Positions 54,544-63,872 of a stretch of DNA of 64,000 nucleotides are shown here, piece after piece. Numbering within the stretch: the stretch's first letter is position 1; each line of letters starts with the position of its first letter. Origin of the DNA: Pseudomaricurvus albidus (lineage in GTDB: Bacteria > Pseudomonadota > Gammaproteobacteria > Pseudomonadales > Cellvibrionaceae); assembly GCF_018863235.1 (NCBI RefSeq), contig NZ_JAHKRS010000014.1, positions 22,548 to 86,547 on the forward strand, in the 5' to 3' direction. The translations under genes were made by a program, and so were the position numbers. The notes under the pieces are model-generated. The model worked only from the letters and a program-made list of their open reading frames with translations, was not told where the DNA came from and made no database searches.

Positions 54544-54579
54544 ACAGGCCGATACTGCAAAGTATCGGCCTGTTTTTTT
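54544..54579 (+). terminator. Strong terminator of the small RNA
   Basis: 13-bp perfect stem ACAGGCCGATACT/AGTATCGGCCTGT with loop GCAA and seven T. No annotated gene ends here, which is the main argument for a transcript of its own. Confidence 0.95.
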
Positions 54580-54790
54580 ATGTGGGTTTTGAGAGTGGGT
54601 TATCCCGTGGGGTGGGTGTTGCTCTGATTATGACGACTTTGTCACTTGCTGCGGAAGTTTTTGCGGCCTATACTCCTTTGAAAACAACGAGTTAGCAACG
54701 GAACCATTTGAGAAGGGAAGGGCGAAATCCCTTTAATCAGGACGTTCAAATGGGTCGACTGAGCTAAAAGTGTTAATCGAAGGAATGGGT

Positions 54791-55081
54791 ATGACGAAGT
54801 CAGAGTTGATAGAGCGGATAGCTGAGCAACAAGACCAGTTATCACTGAAAGATGTCGAATTAGCCGTAAAGCTCATGTTAGAGCATATGTCGCAAGTCCT
54901 CGCCGCCGGCGAGAGAATCGAGATCAGAGGCTTTGGAAGCTTCTCCCTCCACTACCGCGCACCCCGCGTTGGCCGTAACCCCAAAACCGGTGATTCCGTT
55001 GAATTGACGGGTAAATACGTTCCGCATTTTAAACCTGGTAAGGAAATGCGCGATCGGGTTAATGAGAGTATTCAGCACTGA
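54791..55081 (+). CDS. ihfB: Integration host factor subunit beta
   Basis: DNA-bending HU/IHF protein, 96 residues from ATG 54791 ([14 protein letters not shown]) with AAGGA upstream; an in-frame GTG at 54770 adds 7 residues. Family motif [21 protein letters not shown] is present (cited in part: GRNPKTG, Pro at the intercalating tip). Follows rpsA as in most gammaproteobacteria. Confidence 0.97.
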   Translation: MTKSELIERIAEQQDQLSLKDVELAVKLMLEHMSQVLAAGERIEIRGFGSFSLHYRAPRVGRNPKTGDSVELTGKYVPHFKPGKEMRDRVNESIQH

Positions 55082-55164
55082 CTTGTTGAAATTTTACCTC
55101 TTTTAGTTTGGTTTTGACTGAAAGAGGTTACTAGTGCGGCTGCTCTTGTAAGAAATAATAACTA

Positions 55165-55194
55165 TGCTGGCTGTTTTGCCGGCATTTTGTTCTT
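55165..55194 (+). terminator. Terminator after ihfB
   Basis: TGCTGGC/GCCGGCA stem followed by TTTTGTTCTT. A further 8-bp stem, ACCTCTTT/AAAGAGGT, lies at 55096-55128. Confidence 0.7.
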
Positions 55195-55213
55195 AATAGG
55201 TACAGGGATTTAT

Positions 55214-56632
55214 ATGTTAGTACCCGTGATTCTATCTGGCGGGGCTGGTTCACGTTTGTGGCCGGTTTCGCGTGAGAAACATCCAAAGCCTTTTATGGTT
55301 TTAAAAGACGGCGAAAGTTTACTGCAAAAAGCCTTCTCAAGAGCTGTCAGGTTGAATGGCGTTAAGCAGGTCATTACTGTTACTAACCGGGAGTTCTTCT
55401 TTAAATCTGAAGATGAATACCGCGAAGTAAATGCCACATCAATTCCGACACAATTTATTCTCGAACCGGTAGGGCGCAACACTGCAGCAGCAATTGCGGC
55501 TGCGACACTACAAGTACAGAAAGAACATGGCGATAACACCATATTACTTATTCTTACCGCTGATCATCTTATCAATAACCAATCCGCCTTCGCTGATGCT
55601 GTAGAGTCAGCCGTTAAACTGGCTGAATCTGACCGTATCGTTACTTTTGGTATTCAGCCTGAACGGCCTGAAACTGGTTATGGGTATATAGAGGCTAACG
55701 GAAGCGAAGTTTTACGATTCGTTGAAAAACCAACATTAGAAGTTGCGCAAGAATACCTCGCAGCCGGTAATTACCTTTGGAATGCGGGAATGTTCTGCTT
55801 CAAGGCCGGCGTTATGGCAGCAGAGCTGGATTCCTTGTCGACGGATATTTTTACATCTGTGGGCCTGTCCTTGAATGAGGCGCAGCACTCCGTCTCTGAC
55901 AGTGGGCTGGTAAGCCAAATTGAGCTGCCTAAATCCTTCGAGTCCGTCCCCGCAGACTCTATTGACTACGCCATTATGGAAAAGTCCCGGCGTATGTCTG
56001 TGGTGAGTTGTGATATCGGCTGGAGTGATATTGGTAGCTGGGATGCTGTGAGCGGCCTGAATGACTCCGATCAGCAAGGAAACACCATCATTGGCGACTC
56101 AATTTTGCATGACGTTAAAAATTGTCACATTCAGTCATCAGGGCGATTGGTTGGAGCGGTCGGGCTTGATAATTTGGTAGTTGTTGATACACCTGATGCA
56201 CTTCTGATTGCTGATAGAAATCGATCCCAGGAAGTTAAGCAGATTGTCAGCCAGCTTAAAATTGCCAATCACGAGGCAGCCCAGTTTCATAAGACTGTCC
56301 ATCGGCCTTGGGGAACCTACACCGTTCTGGAAGAGGGCGACAACTATAAAATGAAGCGTATTGTGGTTAAGCCAGGTGCTTCTTTGTCTTTGCAGATGCA
56401 TCATCACAGAAGTGAGCACTGGATTGTGGTCAGTGGGATGGCAAAGGTGGTGAATGGGGAGGAAGAATTTATGGTTAGTGCGAATGAATCGACCTATATC
56501 CCAGCAGGTCACAAACATCGCCTTGCCAATCCGGGGGTAACCGAAGTAGTACTGATTGAAGTGCAGACCGGTGAATACTTAGGAGAGGATGATATTGTTC
56601 GGTTTCAAGATAACTATGGACGTTGTGGGTGA
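55214..56632 (+). CDS. manC: Mannose-1-phosphate guanylyltransferase / mannose-6-phosphate isomerase
   Basis: Bifunctional enzyme supplying GDP-mannose. Pyrophosphorylase motif GGAGSRLWP (9-17) and FVEKP; C-terminal type II PMI cupin (PWGTYTVLEEG, QMHHHRSEHW). 472 residues from ATG 55214 (AGGG upstream). An ATG-less extension to 55187 is less likely. First gene of the O-polysaccharide locus; AlgA/WbpW are alternative names in Pseudomonas. Confidence 0.95.
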   Translation: MLVPVILSGGAGSRLWPVSREKHPKPFMVLKDGESLLQKAFSRAVRLNGVKQVITVTNREFFFKSEDEYREVNATSIPTQFILEPVGRNTAAAIAAATLQVQKEHGDNTILLILTADHLINNQSAFADAVESAVKLAESDRIVTFGIQPERPETGYGYIEANGSEVLRFVEKPTLEVAQEYLAAGNYLWNAGMFCFKAGVMAAELDSLSTDIFTSVGLSLNEAQHSVSDSGLVSQIELPKSFESVPADSIDYAIMEKSRRMSVVSCDIGWSDIGSWDAVSGLNDSDQQGNTIIGDSILHDVKNCHIQSSGRLVGAVGLDNLVVVDTPDALLIADRNRSQEVKQIVSQLKIANHEAAQFHKTVHRPWGTYTVLEEGDNYKMKRIVVKPGASLSLQMHHHRSEHWIVVSGMAKVVNGEEEFMVSANESTYIPAGHKHRLANPGVTEVVLIEVQTGEYLGEDDIVRFQDNYGRCG

Positions 56633-56670
56633 GGCGCTGTTAATGCAAATAGAAAAGCCAGGGAATTAAT

Positions 56671-57465
56671 ATGTTGGTTTTGTTGAGAAGCCTCTGGAGT
56701 TATAGGGGCTTTGTCGTATCTTCGATTCGAAATGAATTCAAGGCGCGCTTTACCCGTAGCAAACTGGGTGGGCTATGGATGATTATTAACCCGCTGGCTC
56801 AAGTTCTTATTTACGCCTTGGTTTTATCCAATGTTTTGGCTGCCAAATTGCCAGGTATAGATAATCAATATGCTTATGCTCTGTATCTGATGGCGGGGAT
56901 TTTGGCTTGGAGTCTATTTTTTGAAGTCATTACACGCTGTTTGACTCTGTTTATTGAGCAGGGAAATTTGATGAAAAAAATGGCGTTTCCTCGCATAACT
57001 TTACCTGCTATTGTTAGTGGCTCTTGTCTTCTTAATCACTCATTGTTATTTGTCGCCATTCTAGGGGTTTTTACTGTCTTGGGACACCCGCCGACTTGGT
57101 TAGCCCTTTGGCTCTTACCTTTGATGGTAATACTGCTTGCTTTGTCATTAAGCATAGGAATGATGCTTGGTATTGTTAATGTATTTGTTCGTGACGTTGG
57201 GCAAGTTGTTCCTATAGTTCTGCAGACATTATTTTGGTTTACCCCAATTGTGTACCCAGTCTCAATTCTTCCTGAGAATTTACAATCCTTAATCTGTTAC
57301 AACCCTATTTATCCTCTAATCAATGCCTATCAGAATATTTTAGTTTTTAATCAATCACCCAGTACCGAGTCATTATTGATTACTACGGGTCTAGCATTCT
57401 TATTTATCATATTCAGTTTGTTTGTATTTCGTCGAGCGTCACCTGAAATGGTGGATGTTTTATGA
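56671..57465 (+). CDS. wzm: O-antigen ABC transporter permease Wzm
   Basis: ABC-2 type membrane subunit, 264 residues with about six helices; typical N-terminal amphipathic start RNEFKARFTRSKLGGLWMI (cited in part) and PLAQVLIYALVLS. Exports undecaprenyl-PP-linked O-polysaccharide with Wzt. Its stop overlaps the wzt start by 4 bases. Base composition is clearly more AT-rich than in the core genes. Confidence 0.94.
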   Translation: MLVLLRSLWSYRGFVVSSIRNEFKARFTRSKLGGLWMIINPLAQVLIYALVLSNVLAAKLPGIDNQYAYALYLMAGILAWSLFFEVITRCLTLFIEQGNLMKKMAFPRITLPAIVSGSCLLNHSLLFVAILGVFTVLGHPPTWLALWLLPLMVILLALSLSIGMMLGIVNVFVRDVGQVVPIVLQTLFWFTPIVYPVSILPENLQSLICYNPIYPLINAYQNILVFNQSPSTESLLITTGLAFLFIIFSLFVFRRASPEMVDVL

Positions 57466-58721
57466 GCTTGATATATGTCAATAATATAGGTAAAGCATAT
57501 CGGACGTACAATAGTGAGTGGCAGCGCTTTGCGCGTTGGTTTTATTTGCCTGTTAGTCCTTGCAGGGAAGATTGGACCATTCGTAATGTAAGTTTTAGGG
57601 TTAATCCTGGCGAATCTGTTGCTATCGTAGGTGAAAATGGGGCAGGTAAATCCACCTTGCTTAAAATGATAACGGGAACATTAAGACCGACAGAGGGAAA
57701 TGTTCATATAAGTGGGAGTGTTGGCGCTATCCTAGAATTAGGTATGGGTTTTTTGCCTGATTTAACTGGAAGAGAAAACGCCATTCATACTTCTGGATTG
57801 ATGGGGTATAGCGATAAACGTATAAAATCTGCAATTTCTGAAATTGAAAGATTTTCAGAAATTGGGAAATATTTTGATGAGCCTGTAAGGACCTATTCAA
57901 GTGGTATGCAAATGAGGGTTGCTTTTTCAGTAGCTACGGCATTCTCTCCTGATTTATTGATAATCGATGAAGCTTTGTCTGTTGGGGATTCTTATTTTCA
58001 GCAAAAATGTTTCAGCTTTTTAGATAGTTATATGAAGCAAGGCGGCTCATTACTCTTTGTGTCTCATGATGTTGGTGCAGTTAAGAGTTTGTGCGATAGA
58101 GCTGTACTCATAGATCAGGGTCGATTGGTCAAAGATGGATCGCCGAAAGAAGTTGTTGATCTTTATGAGGGGATAATTTCCCAAAGGTCGGATCTCGGAA
58201 GTAAGGAATTAACAATTGTACAAGAGAATAAAACTGATACAGCATTGATAAATGCGACGACTATTACTACGAACGGTGATGCAGAACTATTGGAATTTAA
58301 TGTTCTAGATGAGAATGATAAAAACGTTTTATACATTGAAAGTGAAAAAAAGCTGAAAGTCAATTATAAAGTAAGGCTTAATAAATTTTTTGAAAGGCCT
58401 GCCTTTGGAATTATTATTAGAGATAAGTATGGGAGCTCAATGTTTGAAATAAGCTCTTATGCGATGGGGATAGAGTATGCCCCTATAGAAAAAGACAAGA
58501 TTGTAAATGTGGTTTTTGAGTTTAATTTTAATCTTAGGCAAGGGCAGTATTCTTTCTCTATTGGTGTTTCTAATAAGGGCTATGCAAGAACTGAGTTCGA
58601 AGAAATTAGTCTATTGATGCATGATGTGAAGCAGATCCAAGTTATAGAGTGCCCAAACTCTATTAACTATGGTGGTGTTTACAACATGAACCCTATGTTA
58701 TCCGTTTTTGAATCAAAATAG
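57462..58721 (+). CDS. wzt: O-antigen ABC transporter ATPase Wzt with C-terminal domain
   Basis: Walker A GENGAGKS (57-64), signature YSSGMQMRVA, Walker B LLIIDEALSVGD. At 419 residues it has an extra C-terminal domain of about 150 residues after the nucleotide-binding domain, like the Wzt-C carbohydrate-binding domain that reads a terminal cap on the O-chain (E. coli O9a). This implies a chain-capping enzyme, probably the next gene. Confidence 0.94.
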   Translation: MSLIYVNNIGKAYRTYNSEWQRFARWFYLPVSPCREDWTIRNVSFRVNPGESVAIVGENGAGKSTLLKMITGTLRPTEGNVHISGSVGAILELGMGFLPDLTGRENAIHTSGLMGYSDKRIKSAISEIERFSEIGKYFDEPVRTYSSGMQMRVAFSVATAFSPDLLIIDEALSVGDSYFQQKCFSFLDSYMKQGGSLLFVSHDVGAVKSLCDRAVLIDQGRLVKDGSPKEVVDLYEGIISQRSDLGSKELTIVQENKTDTALINATTITTNGDAELLEFNVLDENDKNVLYIESEKKLKVNYKVRLNKFFERPAFGIIIRDKYGSSMFEISSYAMGIEYAPIEKDKIVNVVFEFNFNLRQGQYSFSIGVSNKGYARTEFEEISLLMHDVKQIQVIECPNSINYGGVYNMNPMLSVFESK

Positions 58722-58728
58722 GTAATGT

Positions 58729-59715
58729 ATGAATGATTATGATCTGAAGAAATATTTAGAAGAAATAAAGACAGGTATTGTTTCTCTCGAGCAAAGGATA
58801 TCTAGATTAGAGAATACTTCAGAGCGTGTTGAAGATGTAGCAAGTTCAATTATTAATAGGGAGAATGAAATATTTGAGTTTGTTGAATCTCAGATTAATG
58901 GTCGTACATTGACGTTAGAGTGGGTGACCAACAAAATTGATTTTGAAGTTGTTAATTTACACAAGATGGTTGAATCATTGTATATACAGAAAGAAGTTAA
59001 TGATTCTAGTTTTCTTAACTGTTTGAAGGCATTGCCGAAATATCAATTCATCTGTGAAAAAGTAATTGCAGATGACTCTATGGATCACGTGAGTCCAGAA
59101 TCCACATACGAAGGAGTTGTGTCGAAGCCATTATTCGTTAAAGCTTGCGAAAGAGTCTTAGAAAAAACGAAATTAAATTTCTTAGATTTAGGGTGTGGTG
59201 CAGGGAGTATAGTTATGGACTTTCTCAAAAGGGGGCACTTTGCTGTTGGTATTGATGGCAGTGATTCATGTTTGAAAGCTGACGTAGGATATTGGAATTA
59301 TATTGATTTCTTGCATACTTGTGATACGTCGAAGCCTTTTAAGTTTTATGATGTAAATGGTAAGCAAATTAAATTTGATGTGATAAGTATGTGGGAAGTC
59401 TTTGAGCATATACCTGAAGAGCTTTGTGGTCAGGTTGTTCGTGAGATAGTTCATAATTTGAGTGACGAAGGTTTTTTTGTGGGGTCTATTTCAAAACTTG
59501 AATATGTGAACTCTGAGTCGGGGAAGCCTTATCACGTTACTCTTAAGCCTAAAAGTTGGTGGGATAAACTTTTTGAAGAGAATGGTCTGAAAGTCATGAA
59601 CTCACCTTTTGCTCACGAAGAGTATTGTCGGGGGGTCGGGGGTTCTTACCAAGATGTGCATAATTATCTTAAATCTCCTGAAACTGGGTTTCATATTTTT
59701 GCAGTTAAAAGATAA
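58729..59715 (+). CDS. Coiled-coil SAM methyltransferase
   Basis: 328 residues. The first ~90 residues show heptad-like hydrophobic spacing (LEEIKTGIVSLEQRISRLEN onward), predicting a coiled coil; the class I methyltransferase domain follows with LDLGCGAGS (152-160), ISMWEVFEHIPEE and FVGSISKLEY. It begins 7 bases after wzt. A good candidate for the enzyme that methylates the end of the O-chain, with the coiled coil acting in assembly or length control as in WbdD; this is inference. Confidence 0.85.
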   Translation: MNDYDLKKYLEEIKTGIVSLEQRISRLENTSERVEDVASSIINRENEIFEFVESQINGRTLTLEWVTNKIDFEVVNLHKMVESLYIQKEVNDSSFLNCLKALPKYQFICEKVIADDSMDHVSPESTYEGVVSKPLFVKACERVLEKTKLNFLDLGCGAGSIVMDFLKRGHFAVGIDGSDSCLKADVGYWNYIDFLHTCDTSKPFKFYDVNGKQIKFDVISMWEVFEHIPEELCGQVVREIVHNLSDEGFFVGSISKLEYVNSESGKPYHVTLKPKSWWDKLFEENGLKVMNSPFAHEEYCRGVGGSYQDVHNYLKSPETGFHIFAVKR

Positions 59716-59751
59716 TAATTAATTTTGAATTTTTATTTGGAAATATTGTAG

Positions 59752-61701
59752 ATGGATTGTAGGTTTTTTAAGAAAATTGCTGTGGTACGAATGTGGCCAG
59801 GTATAGACACCGCAGAAGATGAAGTGATTCAACGTTTAATCTTAGCATCAAAAAAAATTGATGTAGAAGTCATTGTTATCAATACTTCAGGTGAGTTGTT
59901 AGATGAGCCTTCGAGGAAAATTGGCGACGAGGATGTCGATTTTGTAATTCATTTACATTTTGAAACACCCAAAACCTATGATGCTTTTTCTTTTGTTGCT
60001 TTATGGAATCCAATTGATTTTTATTTTGAATGGGGGTATAGAAAATACTCTTCAAACTTGGTAACACATGATGATTTTTTAAGCTGTGGATCTGCTTCTT
60101 CAGACGATCATATTAAACGGCTCTGTCTGCCGCTGGGAACTCATTTAGAACCAGACCTTCACTTGTTTCATTCTTTAGCTACTCCAATATTAGAACCTAC
60201 GCTTGGAGAAAAGAAAATTTTCTATGTTGGTATCAATTGGGAGAGATTAGGAAAGGGCGAGGGTAGGCATAGTAATCTATTGAAGGCATTAGATGAAACC
60301 GGACAGCTAGAAATTTACGGTCCAGAGGTGTTTCAGGGGATAAATGTCTGGGATGGCTATAAAAGTTTTAAGGGAGGGTTGCCGTTTGATGGTGTTTCTG
60401 TAATTCATGCAATCCATAAAGCAGGGATTACGCTTGCCCTATCTTCGTCAGCTCATGTGGATGCTGGACTTATGTCAAGCAGGTTGTTTGAAGGTGTGGC
60501 TGCAGGTTCAGTTGTCATAGTTGATGAAAATGAGTTTGCTCGAAAGAACTTTGCAGAGACCTTGCTTTATATTAAAACCATTGGGGAATCTCCAGAAAGT
60601 ATCACGAGTCAGGTTAAGATGCATCTTGAATGGATTAATTCTTACCCCGAGGAGGCATTAAAAAAAGCCCGAGATGCGCAGAATATATTTTTAGAAAAGT
60701 TCGAGATGGCATCGTCTTTGGATAAAATTTATAAAAAACTTCCTGAGCGAAAAAAATTATTGGCGGAAAAGTATCTTAATAAGACTAAAGACTTTAAGTT
60801 GGTGGTTTTTGGCTTTTTAAATCATTTCAACAAAGAAAACTTTTTGCATCTAGTTTCTGGGTTTGAAAAACAAACTTATGGCAACAAAAAGTTAGAGCTG
60901 GTTGTCGATACGGCTGAGTATGAGGCGAACAAGAATTGGATAATGAGGACAATTGGCAAGTGTCATAATGTTTCCTGTAGTCCATATAAATTAATTTATA
61001 GAGATAATGAATGTGAGCCTGTTAAAAAAGCTAAATGGGGAAAAGTTTTTTATGATCTAGTGGTTAAGTATGAGCCAGGAGTTTTAGTTAGCATTATCTT
61101 CCCGAATGAATGTATTTTCTCGGAGCACTATAGCTCTTTGATTCGGTCATTTGAGGATGAACCAGAGTTGGAATTGTCTTATACGGATGTATTGTTGATG
61201 CATCGTGATAAGGACAGCAATAAATTCTATTCGACTGTTGAAGGTGTAGAGATATATTCAGATGATTATAATAACCCATCTGGTTTTAGCAGGTTTTTGT
61301 TCAAAGTTCCTAAAGACGACTGGTTCTCACTCGTAATTCCTTATTTAAATTTTTCCGTAATGGATGCGGTTTACTGTAAATCTAAAATTAAAAAAAGAGT
61401 AGGACGAGCTTCATGTATCATTGACATTCAAAATCTTTGCTATCAGCACTCAGAAATGAGACTTCTAAATAATGATAAGCAAATACTTCTCGATGTTTTG
61501 AATATTAACGAAAGAAAACCTTTTGAGGTTTCGCTGTTGCAAGAGAAGAATGTAGGGAAGGATTATAAGTATATGTCTATGGAAGATAATAGAATATTGT
61601 TGGCATCAATGTTTGACTCTTTGCCACTTCCTGATTTCTTCAAGCGTAATTCACGTCGACTTCTAAGATTAGTATCAAAATTACAAATTAAAGGAAATTG
61701 A
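59752..61701 (+). CDS. Two-domain glycosyltransferase
   Basis: 649 residues. The first half ends in a GT-B-type donor site resembling CgeB/YkvP enzymes (HVDAGLMSSRLFEGVAAGSVVIVDEN, cited in part: SRLFEGVAAGSVVI). The second half, from about residue 340 (VVFGFLNHFNKENFLHLVSGF, QTYGNKKLELVVD), looks like a GT-A family 2 fold, though without an obvious DxD. It may add two sugars of the repeat. AT-rich; specific linkage cannot be stated. Confidence 0.75.
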   Translation: MDCRFFKKIAVVRMWPGIDTAEDEVIQRLILASKKIDVEVIVINTSGELLDEPSRKIGDEDVDFVIHLHFETPKTYDAFSFVALWNPIDFYFEWGYRKYSSNLVTHDDFLSCGSASSDDHIKRLCLPLGTHLEPDLHLFHSLATPILEPTLGEKKIFYVGINWERLGKGEGRHSNLLKALDETGQLEIYGPEVFQGINVWDGYKSFKGGLPFDGVSVIHAIHKAGITLALSSSAHVDAGLMSSRLFEGVAAGSVVIVDENEFARKNFAETLLYIKTIGESPESITSQVKMHLEWINSYPEEALKKARDAQNIFLEKFEMASSLDKIYKKLPERKKLLAEKYLNKTKDFKLVVFGFLNHFNKENFLHLVSGFEKQTYGNKKLELVVDTAEYEANKNWIMRTIGKCHNVSCSPYKLIYRDNECEPVKKAKWGKVFYDLVVKYEPGVLVSIIFPNECIFSEHYSSLIRSFEDEPELELSYTDVLLMHRDKDSNKFYSTVEGVEIYSDDYNNPSGFSRFLFKVPKDDWFSLVIPYLNFSVMDAVYCKSKIKKRVGRASCIIDIQNLCYQHSEMRLLNNDKQILLDVLNINERKPFEVSLLQEKNVGKDYKYMSMEDNRILLASMFDSLPLPDFFKRNSRRLLRLVSKLQIKGN

Positions 61702-61708
61702 GGTTAGT

Positions 61709-62650
61709 ATGTCTAAAATGTCATTTGATTCTAAGATATTGGTAACAGGTAGTGCAGGTGTTTTAGGGCGTGCTTTGGTGACTCTTTTAAAAGAAAAGGG
61801 CTTTAGAAAGGTGTTTTCCCCGAGCTCACAAGAATGTAATCTTTTATCAAAAAATCAAACAGAAGAATATTTTCTTAATGTTGATCCTGATTTTGTATTT
61901 CATTTGGCGGGTAAGGTTTACGGCTTGGGCGGGAACTCAAAATATAAGGCAGATGTTATTTATGAAAATATAATGATTAATACGAATGTGATTCATGCAA
62001 GCCACCTCGTAAATGTTAATAAAATCGTTGCTATGGGAACTGTAGCGATGTATCCAGACCCTCCTGTTTCTAATCCTGCATTAGAGACCGATTTATGGCA
62101 AGGTTACCCTCATAAATCTGAAGAATCCTATGCAGTAGCTAAGCTAGCTATGTTGTCAATGCTTGAGGCATACAAAGAGTCCTATCAATTGGATTATGCT
62201 TTTCCTCTTTCAACTAATCTTTATGGTCCTGGCGACCGTTTTAATGATGAAACGGGACACGTAATACCATCATTAATTAAGAAGTTTTATGACGCTAAAC
62301 AAAGTGATGGCTCAGTCACGGTATGGGGGACCGGTAAAGCTGAAAGGGATTTTCTGTTTTCAGCGGACGCAGCTGATGGCCTCATTTGTATAATGGAAAA
62401 CCTAAGTGGCTGTGTAAATCTTGCTTCTGGAAACGTAGTTAAGATCAAGGATTTGGTCAATACTCTTATAGAAATTACAGGCGTATCAAATGTTCGGTGG
62501 GATGAATCTAAGCCAGATGGCCAACTAATAAGATCCTACAATATTGACAAATTATCTAATTGTCATTTTTTGTCAAAACATAACTTGTATGAAGGATTAG
62601 AGAAGACATGGGATTGGTATGTTAATAATTCTGATACCGTAAGGACGTAA
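61709..62650 (+). CDS. GDP-fucose-synthase-like NAD-dependent epimerase/reductase
   Basis: Extended SDR of the Fcl type, 313 residues: GSAGVLG near the N terminus, FHLAGKVYGLGGN, catalytic Tyr-x3-Lys in SYAVAKLA, and LYGPGDRFND with HVIPSLIKKF and VWGTGKAERDFLF. It fits GDP-4-keto-6-deoxymannose to GDP-fucose conversion downstream of ManC, but gmd is not in the window, so the substrate is open. GAGG lies before the ATG. Confidence 0.87.
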   Translation: MSKMSFDSKILVTGSAGVLGRALVTLLKEKGFRKVFSPSSQECNLLSKNQTEEYFLNVDPDFVFHLAGKVYGLGGNSKYKADVIYENIMINTNVIHASHLVNVNKIVAMGTVAMYPDPPVSNPALETDLWQGYPHKSEESYAVAKLAMLSMLEAYKESYQLDYAFPLSTNLYGPGDRFNDETGHVIPSLIKKFYDAKQSDGSVTVWGTGKAERDFLFSADAADGLICIMENLSGCVNLASGNVVKIKDLVNTLIEITGVSNVRWDESKPDGQLIRSYNIDKLSNCHFLSKHNLYEGLEKTWDWYVNNSDTVRT

Positions 62651-62657
62651 GCTGATT

Positions 62658-63872
62658 GTGGATAATTCAGAATTTTTCTCTCAATTCAAAAGACTTCTTG
62701 TTTATTTTTTCTATTTGTTTGTGATTCCTTTAGTTTTGGGAATAATATTTACTGGTGTCTGGGATCATGATTTGTCAGTTCCTCTTGTGTATGGGATGCA
62801 TGATGATGTCTGGCAGTTATTGTTGTCTAAAGGATTGCTTGACAATGGTTGGATATTGGAAAATCAATATCTTGGAGCTCCCTCTATTGCAAATTGGTCA
62901 TATCACTCTGCAGCTCAATCTAGCTCAATTCATTCTATTTTAATGCTGGCGTTGTCTTTCTTTTTTGATGATGCAGTTAAAGTTCAGCAGATCTACTATC
63001 TTTTGAATTTTTCAATTATTACTGCAGTTTCGTTTTTCGTATGCCAAGCTTTGAAAATAGATAGCTTAATTTCTTATGTTGTGGCAGTACTATTTGCTTT
63101 TACAACATATAGATTCAATAACCTGTTTTTCGCATTTCTTGCGAATTATTATGTAATACCAATCTCTTTGTTGGTGTGTGTATGGTGCACAAGTGGGGTA
63201 TATTTAGAAAGGAAAGATGGTCATGGAAGCTATTGGTCTTTTTTAAAACAGATTCTACGGCGTAAAAAGTTTCTTATTTCAGTACTTTTAGTTTTATTGA
63301 TAGCAATCGCAGATGGGTATTATGCTTTTTTTTGCTTGTTGTTGTTAGGAGTAGCAGCGATAGTAGTTATAGTAAAAAAGAGTCAGATATCATTATTTCG
63401 GGAATTGTTTCCGGTTGTTGTATTTGGGGCTCTAATTATAGCAATAAATTTTTTAGTCATGTTGCCGGTTCAGATTTATAAAAATGGCCATCCACATGAA
63501 TTTTATCCGAATGGAGAAGTTAATCCTGCCCTAGTAAGATTACCTATGGAAGCAGAGGTATACTCGACCAGCATTAAGCAGCTCGTGGCACCAATTATTA
63601 ATCATAGAATTCCTGTGATGGCTGAGTTAGGTCGTTATATAATGAGTACAAGTGATGCAGCGCGTAAGTTTCCAGTAATTCGGCCTCCAGTATCTCTAGG
63701 TTCTTTAGGTACAATTCTACTATTTTTGGCTTTTATCTTACTCGTTAAGAAAGTGTCATCCAGTGGAGATGCTTTAGCTTTAGAAGAAAGTAAGCAGAGG
63801 CACGTAATTAACTGCTTACTTATTTTCTCTCTATTTATATTATTAACTAGCATGTCAGGCGGATTAGGTACT
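62658..63872 (+). pseudogene. Polytopic membrane protein, interrupted by an IS
   Basis: Open from GTG 62658 with about ten hydrophobic segments and periplasmic-looking loops (GVWDHDLSVPLVYGMHDDVW, MHDDVWQLLLSKGLL). It resembles large membrane proteins of O-antigen and GT-C/YfhO-like families, seen near polysaccharide clusters. The reading frame runs into an IS3-like end right after MSGGLGT, where relatives continue, so the gene is cut. About 405 codons remain here; the distal part would lie beyond the IS, outside the window. Confidence 0.75.

Larger units (their letters stand above)
54406..54579 (+). ncRNA. Candidate Rsm/Csr-type regulatory small RNA
   Basis: About 172 bases ending in a strong terminator. 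Seven GGA triplets occur between 54403 and 54540, five of them as ANGGA (54420, 54432, 54461, 54486 and 54536 onward). One sits in the loop of GAGC[ATGGAG]GCTC (54482-54495), the ideal CsrA/RsmA site. A second hairpin is TCAGGC...GCCTGA (54498-54528). This is the layout of RsmX/Y/Z-type CsrA-titrating RNAs. A 16-codon ORF inside it is the alternative reading. Confidence 0.6.
54026..54790. other. 765-base gap rpsA-ihfB
   Basis: Contains the rpsA terminator, REP copy 2, an upstream dyad, a probable small RNA gene with its own terminator (54406-54579) and an ihfB upstream region of about 200 bases. Separate entries give details. Confidence 0.8.

Noticed and set aside
54486..54695. 69-codon ORF reading through the small-RNA terminator
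   Set aside because: It translates straight through a 13-bp terminator stem and a T run and has no supporting ribosome site.
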